Of a DNA stretch of 64,000 nucleotides, positions 1 through 8,805 are shown in pieces; positions within the stretch are counted from its first letter, which is position 1; each line of letters opens with the position of its first letter. The translations under genes and the position numbers were made by a program. Origin of the DNA: Fen-1038 sp042408355 (GTDB lineage Bacteria; Chloroflexota; Anaerolineae; Anaerolineales; Villigracilaceae); assembly GCA_042408355.1 (NCBI GenBank), contig JBHORD010000033.1:37826-101825 (forward strand), given 5' to 3'. Under the pieces are notes generated by a model. The model searched no databases. It worked only from the letters and a program-made list of their open reading frames with translations, and was not told the DNA's origin.

Positions 1-2
1 GC

Positions 3-1079
3 CGCGGTCAGGAAAATAAAATCCGTTTTGCGTTTTGGCCGATTGGGCTGGGGGGAATCGCAATGTTGCTTGCAGGCGGTCCCTTCTGGCTGACCGGCCT
101 CGATGTAACGCTGGCTTTTCCCGCCAACCGCTTTACACTGCCCTTTATGTTGGGCGTCAGTCTCTTCTTTGCCGGTTGGCTAGAATTAATTCCAGAGCGT
201 CTTCGCTTTGGGATTGCGGCTTTGTTGATTGTGCTGGCCGCGGGGCGACAGGCTTTGTGGGCAGATGAATTTCGACGTGATTGGACAACGCAGAAAACGA
301 TGTTCTGGCAATTGTATTGGCGCGCTCCCGGAATCACACCGAACACTTTGGTTTTGCTCAATGAGGGCGCTCTTCAGTTTTATGCCGATAATTCCTTAAC
401 AGGCGCGCTGAATTGGATTTACGACCCGAATCCAAAAACGGATGGCATGGCGTACGTTTTGTTCTATCCTACTTCGCGTTTGGGCGGCACATTGCCGGGA
501 TTTCAAACGGGCGAAGCGATCGCTTATGATTTCATTTCGGAAGTCTTTCATGGGAACACATCTCAGGTCATCGCGTTATATTATCGTCCGCCGGGATGCC
601 TGCGATTGCTTGATCCGGAGATTGATCCTGATAACCGTTTGATTCCAAACGAAAGTTTGATGCGCGATGCGGCGCGCCTGTCGTCGTCAGCGTGGATCTC
701 GCCCGATCAAACGGCGATCATGCCTCCAGTCTATGGCCCGGAACCGGCGCATGGCTGGTGTTATTATTTCGAGCGGGATGATATCGCGCGTAAAGAGGGG
801 AATTGGCAGCGCGTCGCGGATCTTGGCAGGATCGCGTTCAATCTGAACGACCATCCGAATGATCCGGTGGAACGATTCGTTTTTATCGAAGGTTATGCTC
901 ATGCCGGCGATTGGGCTCAAGTAAAGCAATTGGCGCTTACATCGTATAAAGTTTCGCCCAGTTATGTTGGCCCGCTGTTGTGCAAGTTGCTGACTCGCAT
1001 TGATGGCGAGGTGCCATCCAGCAATGATAAAACAAGTAGTCTGAACGACTTGCGTACCAGGTTTTCATGTTTGCCGTAA
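3..1079 (+). CDS. Membrane protein of unknown function, 5' end cut by the window edge
   Basis: The frame is open through the left edge, so the gene begins outside the window; the first visible Met is at 63. The visible N-terminal part has two to three hydrophobic segments (roughly codons 10-85 from the edge) followed by about 250 soluble residues rich in aromatic residues. This layout resembles the C-terminal end of the polytopic glycosyltransferase-like or O-antigen-ligase-like proteins common in Anaerolineae, but I see no diagnostic motif and do not assign a function. The stop at 1077-1079 is followed by a structured repeat on the opposite strand, then by the ABC transporter operon. Confidence 0.6.
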   Translation, partial: RGQENKIRFAFWPIGLGGIAMLLAGGPFWLTGLDVTLAFPANRFTLPFMLGVSLFFAGWLELIPERLRFGIAALLIVLAAGRQALWADEFRRDWTTQKTMFWQLYWRAPGITPNTLVLLNEGALQFYADNSLTGALNWIYDPNPKTDGMAYVLFYPTSRLGGTLPGFQTGEAIAYDFISEVFHGNTSQVIALYYRPPGCLRLLDPEIDPDNRLIPNESLMRDAARLSSSAWISPDQTAIMPPVYGPEPAHGWCYYFERDDIARKEGNWQRVADLGRIAFNLNDHPNDPVERFVFIEGYAHAGDWAQVKQLALTSYKVSPSYVGPLLCKLLTRIDGEVPSSNDKTSSLNDLRTRFSCLP

Positions 1080-1088
1080 AATGCATCC

Positions 1089-1179
1089 GTAACTCACCTT
1101 ACGTAGTAGTGCGGGATTTATCTCGCACTTTCAGACGGCATGAACGCCGCGCTACAGGGAAAACTGTGTAACATCAGTC
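1089..1179 (-). repeat. 90-bp structured repeat, copy C (inverted orientation)
   Basis: Read on the minus strand, this 91-nt stretch matches the tandem pair at 25751-25930: it begins GACTGATGTTACACAG and ends with GTAAGGTGAGTTAC. It keeps both inner hairpins (CGGC/GCCG and GTGCG/CGCAC stems), while the outer stem has two mismatches compared with the perfect stem of copy A. It lies between the truncated membrane-protein gene and the BMP lipoprotein gene. It is a REP/MITE-like dispersed element; no transposase is adjacent. Confidence 0.8.
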
Positions 1180-1312
1180 CGTAGGTTTCTTCACGAAACA
1201 AAAGCTTGCTGATAGAATTGTCCAGACAATACAGAAAGGAGGCCGCTGGATGATATAGCAACACAACACCCTTCTTGTTCGACCGATATCTCGAGTAAAG
1301 GAGAAGAAGAAA

Positions 1313-2605
1313 ATGCGTAAGACAGTTTTTCAAGTCACAGTATTGATGATGGCCGCCGCGATGATCCTCTCGGCTTGCGGCCCTCAGGCAACTCCAACCC
1401 CGGTTGCGACGCAGGCCCCGGCTACGACAGCGCCCGCTACGCAGGCGCCTGCAACACAGGCTCCAACTACTGCACCAACCTCGGCGCCGTTTATTTTCGG
1501 TATGCTGCTCGTTGGCGCGCATAATGATAATGGCTGGAGCCAGGCTACCTACGATGGCGGTCAATATGTAGAGCAGAATGTACCCAATACGAAGATGCTC
1601 TACCTCGAAAATGTTTACTCTGGTTCTCCATCCTATCCCGGACAGACTGCTTCACAATTGGCCGAACAGCTTGTCTCCCAGGGCGCCAAATTGATTATCT
1701 TCAATTCGGATGATATGAAGGATGAGGCGCTTAAATTCGCAAATGCCCACCCGGATATTAAAGTCATCGGCGTCTCGGATGATTGGACCTGGAAAGACGG
1801 TCAGAACTATCAGAACTCACCCAACCAGGTTGACATCATGGGCCGCATGGAATACATGAAAGAGATTGGCGGCTGCGCCGCGGCTCTTACGACGCAGACC
1901 GGCAAGATCGGTTATCTGGGTCCATTGATCAACGATGAGACCCGGCGTCTGGCCTCCTCAGCGTACCTGGGCGCGAAATATTGCTGGACTAACATCCTGA
2001 AGAATGATCCGGCAAAATTGTCGTTCAAGGTCACCTGGATCGGCTTCTGGTTCAACATCCCGGGCGTGACTTCCGATCCTTCGCAAGTGGCGGATGATTT
2101 CTTCAACAGCGGTTATGATGTGGTCATGTCTGGCATTGACACAACCGAAGCCTTGGTTGAAGCCAAGAAGATGAACGCCGCCGGAAAGAAAGTCTGGGCT
2201 GTCGCTTACGATTACAAGACCAACTGCAATGCGGCTCCCGACATTTGTCTCGGCGTCCCGTACTTCAATTGGGGCCCCGCCTTCGCTGCCACAGTCAAGA
2301 CGGCCATAGATGGTTCCTGGAGCGAAAATTTCCAATGGAATGGTCCGGATTGGAAAGACATCAACAACCCCGATACCAGCGCTGTCGGCTTTACCAAAGG
2401 CAACGGCTTGAGCGCGGATGCATCTGCCAAATTGGATACATTCATTTCCCAGCTGGCCGGCGGTCTGGATTTGTGGACGGGCCCGATCAATCTGCAGGAT
2501 AAAACTCCTTATATTGATGCTGGCAAAGCAGCCACAGATACTCAGATCTGGTATCTGCCTCAATTGCTTGAAGGCATGGAAGGCCAGAGCGTTCCGAGCA
2601 AATAA
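1313..2605 (+). CDS. BMP-family (PnrA-like) substrate-binding lipoprotein
   Basis: The solute receptor of an ABC importer, anchored outside the membrane. A signal peptide ends in a lipobox, LSAC, with the lipidated Cys at residue 22, followed by a linker of about 35 residues made almost wholly of Thr, Ala, Pro and Gln (about 24-58). The body begins with the BMP-type segment containing DNGWSQATYDGG and a periplasmic-binding fold. The family (PnrA, BmpA, TmpC) binds purine nucleosides or related ligands; the ligand here is inferred from the family and from the YufO/P/Q-like genes downstream. A strong Shine-Dalgarno (AAAGGAG) precedes the ATG. First gene of a four-gene operon. Confidence 0.88.
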   Translation: MRKTVFQVTVLMMAAAMILSACGPQATPTPVATQAPATTAPATQAPATQAPTTAPTSAPFIFGMLLVGAHNDNGWSQATYDGGQYVEQNVPNTKMLYLENVYSGSPSYPGQTASQLAEQLVSQGAKLIIFNSDDMKDEALKFANAHPDIKVIGVSDDWTWKDGQNYQNSPNQVDIMGRMEYMKEIGGCAAALTTQTGKIGYLGPLINDETRRLASSAYLGAKYCWTNILKNDPAKLSFKVTWIGFWFNIPGVTSDPSQVADDFFNSGYDVVMSGIDTTEALVEAKKMNAAGKKVWAVAYDYKTNCNAAPDICLGVPYFNWGPAFAATVKTAIDGSWSENFQWNGPDWKDINNPDTSAVGFTKGNGLSADASAKLDTFISQLAGGLDLWTGPINLQDKTPYIDAGKAATDTQIWYLPQLLEGMEGQSVPSK

Positions 2606-2642
2606 CTTTTAAGGGAAGAGTTGGTCCTTCCTGATTCTCCCT

Positions 2643-2691
2643 CATCCCGACCCCTCTCCCATACCCTGGGAGAGGGGCGCGGGGGCGAGAA
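2643..2691 (+). repeat. CCCTCTCCC-type palindromic repeat in the gap between the lipoprotein and ATPase genes
   Basis: Core hairpin: CCCCTCTCCCA (2651-2661), a 5-nt loop, then TGGGAGAGGGG (2667-2677), inside a wider imperfect palindrome. The same dispersed family appears inside an ABC ATPase gene near 47410-47455. Besides being a repeat, a GC-rich hairpin here could stabilise or attenuate the message so that the binding protein is made in excess over the membrane parts, as is common in ABC operons; that role is inferred. Confidence 0.7.
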
Positions 2692-2704
2692 CAAGAGATT
2701 GCCC

Positions 2705-4195
2705 ATGAACATTGAACTGCGTCATATCCATAAACATTTTGGCAAAGTCCACGCCAACAATGATATCGTGCTTCATATTCCTGCGGGCACAATACAGGGC
2801 ATTCTGGGGGAAAATGGAGCGGGCAAAAGCACGCTCATGAAAATTCTTTCAGGCTTTATTCAGGCTGACAGCGGAGAAATTCTGCTGGATGGCGAAGCGG
2901 TCATTATCAAATCTCCAGCGGATGCCATCAAGCATGGCATTGGCATGTTGCATCAGGACCCGCTCGACTTCCCGCCGATGCGCCTGCTCGATAATTTTTT
3001 GCTCGGTCATCCGGGCGGTCTTTTCCCGGACCGGAAAGCGGTCGCGCGTCAAATTCGCGACCTCGCGGCTCAATTTGATTTTTCCCTCGATCCCGAAGCG
3101 TACGTCGATTCGCTGACGGTGGGCGAGCGTCAGCAATTGGAAATCCTGCGCCTGCTCTGGCTGGGCGCGCGTGTCTTGATTTTGGACGAGCCCACGACCG
3201 GCATCAGCGCAAGTCAGAAAGATAAACTGTTTGCCACGCTGCGCAAACTCGCCGGGCAGGGCATGACGATCATCTTTGTTTCGCACAAACTGGAAGATGT
3301 GGAAGTGTTGTGTCATAAAGTGGCGGTGCTTACGGCTGGAAGGCTGGTTGGAGAAGTCTCGGCCCCATTCGACGCGAAGAAATTAGTGGAGATGATGTTC
3401 GGCAGGGAAATCACATTGGGCAATCGGCATCCTTCCAGGCCGGGAGGCAAGGTGCTTGAATTGCGCGATCTGGCAATTGAGGATATCCGCCTGCGTTTGG
3501 AAGGTATTAATCTTGATGTTCGCGCTGGCGAGGTGATCGGGTTGGCCGGCATGGAAGGAAGCGGGCAAGGCCCATTCATCCGCGCCTGCGCCGGTCTGAT
3601 CCGCCCGGTTAATGGGAAGGTGTTGGTGAACGGCCGCGAGCTGACAGGCCGCTCCTATCATGAATTCAAACGACATGGTGTTTCGTTCATGCCCGCCTCG
3701 CGCATGGAAGAGGGACTGGTCCCCGGCCTGACGTTGACCGAACATTTTGTGCTGGCTGAAGAAGCGCAGGGCTTGTTCATTGACGGCGCCAGAGGAAATC
3801 AACTTGCCGAGGAGCGGATCAAATCCTTTAACATCCGCGGCACGCCGTCCAGCACAGTCGAGTCGCTCTCGGGCGGCAACCAACAGCGCGCCTTGCTGGC
3901 CTTGCTTGGGGAGCCGCTTTCGCTGATCCTGTTGGAACATCCGACGCGCGGCCTCGATATCGAATCGACCATCTATATTTGGAGCAAGCTCAAGGAGCGT
4001 TGTCAGCAGGGAACGTCCATCGTGTTCGTTTCCTCCGACCTGGAGGAAATCCTGCAATACAGCGACCGCGTCCTGGTGTTCTTCAGCGGCAAGGTAACGC
4101 CGCCGCTGGACGCTTCTTCGTTGACCACGGAGAAACTTGGCGAGTTGATTGGCGGGATGGGCTGGACAAAACTTAATTCGGGGAAGAGTGCATGA
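2705..4195 (+). CDS. Nucleoside/sugar-type ABC importer ATPase with two nucleotide-binding domains
   Basis: 496 residues from the ATG at 2705. A longer open frame reaches back to 2621, but that extension only translates the palindromic repeat, so I reject it. Domain 1 has Walker A GENGAGKST (about 35-43), a degenerate signature LTVGERQQ (about 137-144) and Walker B VLILDEP (about 157-163). Domain 2 has a degenerate Walker A region (GMEGSGQGP, lacking the usual Lys) but an intact signature SLSGGNQQR. This asymmetry is normal for RbsA/YufO-like ATPases. It energises the permeases that follow; its TGA overlaps the next ATG (ATGA at 4192-4195), suggesting translational coupling. Confidence 0.88.
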   Translation: MNIELRHIHKHFGKVHANNDIVLHIPAGTIQGILGENGAGKSTLMKILSGFIQADSGEILLDGEAVIIKSPADAIKHGIGMLHQDPLDFPPMRLLDNFLLGHPGGLFPDRKAVARQIRDLAAQFDFSLDPEAYVDSLTVGERQQLEILRLLWLGARVLILDEPTTGISASQKDKLFATLRKLAGQGMTIIFVSHKLEDVEVLCHKVAVLTAGRLVGEVSAPFDAKKLVEMMFGREITLGNRHPSRPGGKVLELRDLAIEDIRLRLEGINLDVRAGEVIGLAGMEGSGQGPFIRACAGLIRPVNGKVLVNGRELTGRSYHEFKRHGVSFMPASRMEEGLVPGLTLTEHFVLAEEAQGLFIDGARGNQLAEERIKSFNIRGTPSSTVESLSGGNQQRALLALLGEPLSLILLEHPTRGLDIESTIYIWSKLKERCQQGTSIVFVSSDLEEILQYSDRVLVFFSGKVTPPLDASSLTTEKLGELIGGMGWTKLNSGKSA

Positions 4196-5226
4196 AGAAA
4201 ACTATCTGGGTCAATATTGGATTTCAAGCCGGCGCGCTGGCCGCGGCCCTGCTTATTACAACGCTTCTTCTGGCGGCCGCCGGCGCGCCCCCGCTCAAAG
4301 CATATGGAAGTATTTTGAATGGCGCGTTCGGATCGTCCAACAATTTGATTGCCATCCTCATTACCTGGTCGCCGCTGTTGCTGACCACGGCCGGCGTGTT
4401 GATCACATTTGCGGCGGGCTTGTGGAATATCGGCGTAGAGGGGCAAATGGTTTTAGGTTCCATTTTTGCCACGTGGATGCTGCGCCTGCTTCAAAATACA
4501 AATATCCCGCCTGCTTTGATTATTATTTTGGGAATCCTTTTTGGGATGATCGGCGGAGCGTTGTGGGCGGCGCTGGCTGGCGCATTGAAAACCTTCGGCG
4601 GCGTGAATGAAATCTTCGGCGGCCTGGGACTCAACTTCGTTGCCACCGCGTTGACGATCTATCTGGTCTTTGGCCCGTGGAAGCGTCCGGGCGTCGGTTC
4701 GATGTCTGGCACACAGCCATTCGATGAAAAACTCTGGCTGCCCACAATATCGAATACGGGGTTAAGTCCGTGGGCGTTGGGAATTTCGATCCTCGCTGTG
4801 GCTTTCGTTTATTTGTTGTTGCGCGGCACGTACTTTGGTTTGCGTTTGAAAGCCGTTGGAAGGAATATGAAGGCGGCATACTTGCTGGGCATTCCAACCT
4901 GGCAGTACAGCATGTTCGCCTTTTTATTGTGCGGCGCATTGAGCGGACTGGCGGGGGCGATACAGGTGGTGGCTGTGTATCATCGTCTGCTGCCCAACAT
5001 TTCGAACGGATACGGTTTCCTCGGCCTGCTGGTTGCCATGTTGATCAACTATCAGGCAATCTGGGTGATCCCGATTGCGTTTTTCTTCGTCGCGCTGAAT
5101 GTTGGCAGTATTCAACTGCAGATCGTTTACAAGCTGGACTCATCTTTTGCAGGCGTGCTCCAGGATCTGCTGGTGCTGCTTGTTTTACTGGGTCAGGGCG
5201 TTCGTGAACGTTTCTTGAAGACATAG
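4192..5226 (+). CDS. ABC importer permease, YufP-like (BPD_transp_2 family)
   Basis: 344 residues, with about eight to ten hydrophobic segments, and the family motif NIGVEGQM around residue 80 (GLWNIGVEGQMVLG). This segment is typical of the branched-chain/ribose/nucleoside permease family. It starts in the ATGA overlap with the ATPase gene and ends 9 bp before the second permease, so the two probably form the heterodimeric channel. Ligand specificity cannot be read from the permease. Confidence 0.87.
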   Translation: MKKTIWVNIGFQAGALAAALLITTLLLAAAGAPPLKAYGSILNGAFGSSNNLIAILITWSPLLLTTAGVLITFAAGLWNIGVEGQMVLGSIFATWMLRLLQNTNIPPALIIILGILFGMIGGALWAALAGALKTFGGVNEIFGGLGLNFVATALTIYLVFGPWKRPGVGSMSGTQPFDEKLWLPTISNTGLSPWALGISILAVAFVYLLLRGTYFGLRLKAVGRNMKAAYLLGIPTWQYSMFAFLLCGALSGLAGAIQVVAVYHRLLPNISNGYGFLGLLVAMLINYQAIWVIPIAFFFVALNVGSIQLQIVYKLDSSFAGVLQDLLVLLVLLGQGVRERFLKT

Positions 5227-5235
5227 GAGTCTTTT

Positions 5236-6228
5236 ATGGAGACTACATTGATAGGTCTGGCTGGAGTTCTGTCGGCCGCCGCGCCGGTTTTGTTTGCCGT
5301 GATCGGCGAGACGATTACCGAACGCGCCGGCATCATCAACCTTTCCTGGAACGGCACGATCCTGCTTTCGGCAATGGGCGGCTTTACCGTCACCTATTTG
5401 ACCGGAAATTTGTTTTTGGGCTTTCTGGTAGGAATGTTGATCGGCGCGGCGGTGGCGTTTATCGTCGCATTTGGCAGTATCACATTGCATCAATCGCAGG
5501 TTGCTGTTGGGTTTGTGCTGGCGCTGGCCGCCCGCGATCTGGCTTATTTTCTCGGCGTTCCATACATGAACACGCCGGGACCGACGTTGCCCACCTGGCC
5601 GATCCCCATTTTGAAGGATATTCCGATTCTCGGCCCTTTGTTCTTCAGGCTAGATGTTGTCACGTATCTAAGTTATGTAGTGATCATCCTGGCCTGGTTG
5701 TGGATATTCCGCACGCGCCCCGGATTGATGCTGCAAGGCATCGGCGAACGTCCGGCCGCGGCATTCGTGCGCGGCGCGAATGTCAATCTGATGCGTTACG
5801 TTTATACCGTCATCGGCGGCGCGATCGGCGGACTGGCCGGCCCCGCCTACACGTTGAACGTCAAACCGGGCTGGATGGGTACGCAGACGGGCCTGGACGG
5901 CATCGGCTGGATCGCGCTTGCGATAACGATCTTTGGCGGATGGAATCCGCTGCGCGGCGCGTTCGGCGCGTATCTGTTTTCTCTGCTTCAATGGCTTGGA
6001 CTCGTGCTTCAGCCCAGGCTCCCCGGCATTCCATCGCAGGTCCTGCAGGTCGCGCCTTTCCCGTTGATGATCCTGACCCTGTTGCTCGTCAATATCGGCG
6101 ATGCGGAATGGGTGCAGCGCTGGCTGGCGTCCATGCCGGAGGGAACGCGTCGTATCGTGGCAAAAGTCCTGCGGGCAATGCGGGCGGCGCCTCCTGCCGC
6201 ATTAGGCGTGCCGTTTGAATCGGAATAA
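5236..6228 (+). CDS. ABC importer permease, YufQ-like (BPD_transp_2 family)
   Basis: 330 residues, strongly hydrophobic, with the family signature ERAGIINLSWNG near residues 30-41 and a conserved second half. Preceded by TAGGAG as ribosome-binding site. Together with the gene before it, this makes the membrane part of the BMP-dependent importer, matching the BmpA-YufO-YufP-YufQ gene order of nucleoside uptake operons. Last gene of the operon; a hairpin follows. Confidence 0.87.
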   Translation: METTLIGLAGVLSAAAPVLFAVIGETITERAGIINLSWNGTILLSAMGGFTVTYLTGNLFLGFLVGMLIGAAVAFIVAFGSITLHQSQVAVGFVLALAARDLAYFLGVPYMNTPGPTLPTWPIPILKDIPILGPLFFRLDVVTYLSYVVIILAWLWIFRTRPGLMLQGIGERPAAAFVRGANVNLMRYVYTVIGGAIGGLAGPAYTLNVKPGWMGTQTGLDGIGWIALAITIFGGWNPLRGAFGAYLFSLLQWLGLVLQPRLPGIPSQVLQVAPFPLMILTLLLVNIGDAEWVQRWLASMPEGTRRIVAKVLRAMRAAPPAALGVPFESE

Positions 6229-6273
6229 TCATGATTTAGGAGCTGATCGCCAAACGGCAGGAGAGGGATATGC

Positions 6274-6310
6274 CAAGACCTCCGAGCTCTTCACGAACTC
6301 GGAGGTCTTG
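6274..6310 (+). terminator. Hairpin after the ABC importer operon
   Basis: A perfect 13-bp stem, CAAGACCTCCGAG (6274-6286) with CTCGGAGGTCTTG (6298-6310), loop of 11 nt. There is no run of T directly after it, so it may act as an mRNA 3'-end stabiliser or a weak terminator rather than a classical intrinsic terminator. Confidence 0.6.
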
Positions 6311-6376
6311 ATGTAGCTTTCAAAATGTCGTGTCTGCTCTCATATCGAGTAAAATCGTACGCAGAAAAGAGTCGCT

Positions 6377-7645
6377 ATGTCAAAGTTCACTGGTTATCGC
6401 TGTTCACTTTGTGGAACTGAATATTTGCCCGATCAAATTACGTATACCTGTCCAAAAGACGGCGGGAATCTCGATGTCATCCTTGATTACGAATTCATCC
6501 GAAAGAAATATCAACCGGAGGACATCCTCTCGCGCGGCGACGCTTCGCTTTGGCGTTATCTTCCGCTCCTGCCGGTGGAGGAGCCGGAAGGCGATTCGAC
6601 GCCGCTTCACGCCGCAGGCGGGACGCCGGTTTTTTCCCTGCCGCGTTTGGGTGAAAAGCTTGGGCTGACGAATCTCTGGCTGAAAGACGAGAGCCGCAAT
6701 CCATCGGCTTCGTTCAAGGATCGCGCTTCTGCAATTGTCGTGGCGCGCGCTCGAGAGATCAAGGCCGAAATCGTCGTGACTGCTTCCACCGGCAACGCCG
6801 GCGCGGCGTTGGCGTGCATGTCTGCGGCTGTGGGTCAGAAGGCCATCATTTTCGCGCCGAAGACCGCGCCTCCCGCGAAAGTCGCGCAGCTGCTTATTTT
6901 CGGCGCGAAGGTTTTGCTGGTGGACGGCACGTACGATGACGCCTTTGATTTGACGATCAAAGCCGCAAATGAATTTGGATGGTATTGCCGCAACACCGGC
7001 TACAATCCATTTACCGCAGAGGGGAAGAAGACCGCCGCCTTCGAGATTTGGGAATGGTGGCGGTCGGCGCACGAAGTCTGGCACGAGCAGCATGGCCAGG
7101 GCGTTGACCATGCGCCGCTGACGATCTTCATCCCGGTTGGCGATGGGAACATCATTTCGGGCATCCATAAAGGCTTCAAAGATTTGCTGGAATTGGGATG
7201 GCTCTCACGCATGCCGCGCATCATCGGCGTGCAGGCGGAAGGTTCAGCCGCGATTGCCAACGCCTTCCATGCCAGCACGGAAAACGTCAAGCCCGTTGCC
7301 GCGAAGACGATTGCTGACAGCATCTCGGTTGACTTGCCGCGCGACGGCGTCCGCGCCGTGCGCGCCGCAAAGGGAACGGGCGGAACTTTTGTTACCGTTC
7401 CGGACGAAGAAATCCTCAAGGCGATTGCCGAACTGGGGACGCAGGGCGTTTTTGCGGAACCGGCCGGCGCCGCCGCGTATGCCGGTTTGGCGCGCGCCGC
7501 GGCTCAGGGTCTGGTGCGAGGCGATGAACCGATTCTGGTGTTGAATACCGGCAGCGGCCTCAAAGATGTGCGCGCCGCGATGCAGGCGGCGTCCGAAGCG
7601 CCCATCATCGAGCCGACGTTGGAGGCTGTAAAAAAGATGTTATGA
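6377..7645 (+). CDS. thrC: Threonine synthase
   Basis: 422 residues. Converts O-phosphohomoserine to threonine with PLP. An N-terminal zinc-ribbon-like segment (Cys 9, 12 and 25) precedes a fold-type II PLP domain. The PLP lysine is in SASFKDR (Lys about 114) and the phosphate-binding STGNAGAA loop follows at about 137-144; a GTGGTF segment lies further on. This architecture is that of the ThrC group with an N-terminal ribbon found in Chloroflexota, archaea and others. ThrC and threonine dehydratase-like proteins are hard to separate by eye, but the ribbon favours ThrC. Its stop overlaps the next start (ATGA). Confidence 0.85.
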   Translation: MSKFTGYRCSLCGTEYLPDQITYTCPKDGGNLDVILDYEFIRKKYQPEDILSRGDASLWRYLPLLPVEEPEGDSTPLHAAGGTPVFSLPRLGEKLGLTNLWLKDESRNPSASFKDRASAIVVARAREIKAEIVVTASTGNAGAALACMSAAVGQKAIIFAPKTAPPAKVAQLLIFGAKVLLVDGTYDDAFDLTIKAANEFGWYCRNTGYNPFTAEGKKTAAFEIWEWWRSAHEVWHEQHGQGVDHAPLTIFIPVGDGNIISGIHKGFKDLLELGWLSRMPRIIGVQAEGSAAIANAFHASTENVKPVAAKTIADSISVDLPRDGVRAVRAAKGTGGTFVTVPDEEILKAIAELGTQGVFAEPAGAAAYAGLARAAAQGLVRGDEPILVLNTGSGLKDVRAAMQAASEAPIIEPTLEAVKKML

Positions 7646-8805
7646 AGTCCGAGTGGAGTGAGACGGCGCGTTATTTTACCCTCGCGCTGGTGATTGCTTT
7701 TGTCGTTTTTATTGCATATCAGGCGCGCGAGGTTGTAAGGGCGCTGATTCTTGCCGGCGTCATTGCTTATCTCCTGTATCCTTTTGTGTCTCTGCTTCAA
7801 CGGCACGCCGGTCTGAAACGCAGGACGGCTTCGAGCATCGTTTATTTTGCAAGCCTGGCTGTGATGCTTGCATTGCCCGTGGTGCTGATTCCGGTTTTGT
7901 CGCGCCAGTTTGCGGAAATCACTTCGGACCTGCAAGTCACGCTGGAGCAGGCACAGCGATATCTTGCCCAGCCCATTGTTATCGGCGGGATGACGATGGA
8001 TTTGGGTTTGATTATTTCGCAATACAAATTTTCCCTTTCCGGTTTGATTACGCCTGCGGCGCAAAACCCAATCCTGCTGATTCGCAACACAACGCACAGC
8101 ACATTACTGGGTTTGATCGTCATCGTCGGCGTATATTTCTTCATGACCGAATGGGAAAATTTACGCGAGGGGCTTGTTCAGATTGCGCCTGAAGCCTACC
8201 GCGAGGATGCCCGCCGGCTTTATCAGCAGATCAGGCAGGTCTGGATGGCGTATCTGCGGGGCCAGCTTACCTTGATGTTGATTGTGGCGGTTACATTCAT
8301 TATCGTCTGGACGATCATCGGCCTGCCCGGCTCGCTTTATCTTGGCATATTGGCCGGCTTGTTCAGCATTGTGCCGGATGTCGGCCCGTTTGTGGCAACA
8401 TTACTGGCGCTGGCGGTTGCGCTGCTCGAAGGCTCGACGCGGCTTCCGGTAGATAATTTTGTGTTCGGTATTATTGTTGTTGGCATCTATGTCGTCCTGA
8501 TCAATCTCAAAGGCATTTGGCTGCGTCCGCTGATTCTGGGAAGAAGCGTTCACATGAACGAAGCGGTGGTGTTCATATCCATCGTGGCGGCAGTCATCTT
8601 TACGGGCATACTTGGAGCGTTTATCATTGTGCCGGTGCTTGCCTCGCTGGCTGTGATCTGGAAATATTTGCATGCGCGGATGCTGGGTCTGCCGCCGTTT
8701 CCAGACGACGCGCCCGCTTCCGATCCAGACGCCGAGGCGGCTTCTGCCAGAAAAAGCGAATCCAGGACGGCGGCGAAATCCGTTAAGAAGAAATCACCCC
8801 AATGA
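7642..8805 (+). CDS. AI-2E family (YdiK/PerM-like) membrane transporter
   Basis: 387 residues, with paired hydrophobic segments at about 12-60 and 70-95, a hydrophilic central stretch, and four to five further segments from about 150 to 345. The C-terminal tail (about 350-387) is charged and rich in Lys, Ser and Ala. The P-D-V-G-P-F region near residue 245 is typical of the family. Some members export small molecules or ions (for example Na+/H+ antiport); AI-2 export is proven for few. Coupled by 4-bp overlaps to the genes on both sides. Confidence 0.82.
   Translation: MKSEWSETARYFTLALVIAFVVFIAYQAREVVRALILAGVIAYLLYPFVSLLQRHAGLKRRTASSIVYFASLAVMLALPVVLIPVLSRQFAEITSDLQVTLEQAQRYLAQPIVIGGMTMDLGLIISQYKFSLSGLITPAAQNPILLIRNTTHSTLLGLIVIVGVYFFMTEWENLREGLVQIAPEAYREDARRLYQQIRQVWMAYLRGQLTLMLIVAVTFIIVWTIIGLPGSLYLGILAGLFSIVPDVGPFVATLLALAVALLEGSTRLPVDNFVFGIIVVGIYVVLINLKGIWLRPLILGRSVHMNEAVVFISIVAAVIFTGILGAFIIVPVLASLAVIWKYLHARMLGLPPFPDDAPASDPDAEAASARKSESRTAAKSVKKKSPQ

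Noticed and set aside
2621..2704. N-terminal extension of the ABC importer ATPase
   Set aside because: It only translates the CCCTCTCCC palindromic repeat; the family N-terminus begins at the ATG at 2705.
4192..4610. Alternative-frame long ORFs inside the ABC permease and in many GC-rich genes
   Set aside because: They are shadows produced by GC-rich codons; their translated sequences are Arg/Ala/Gly-rich and lack motifs, while the true frames carry clear domains.
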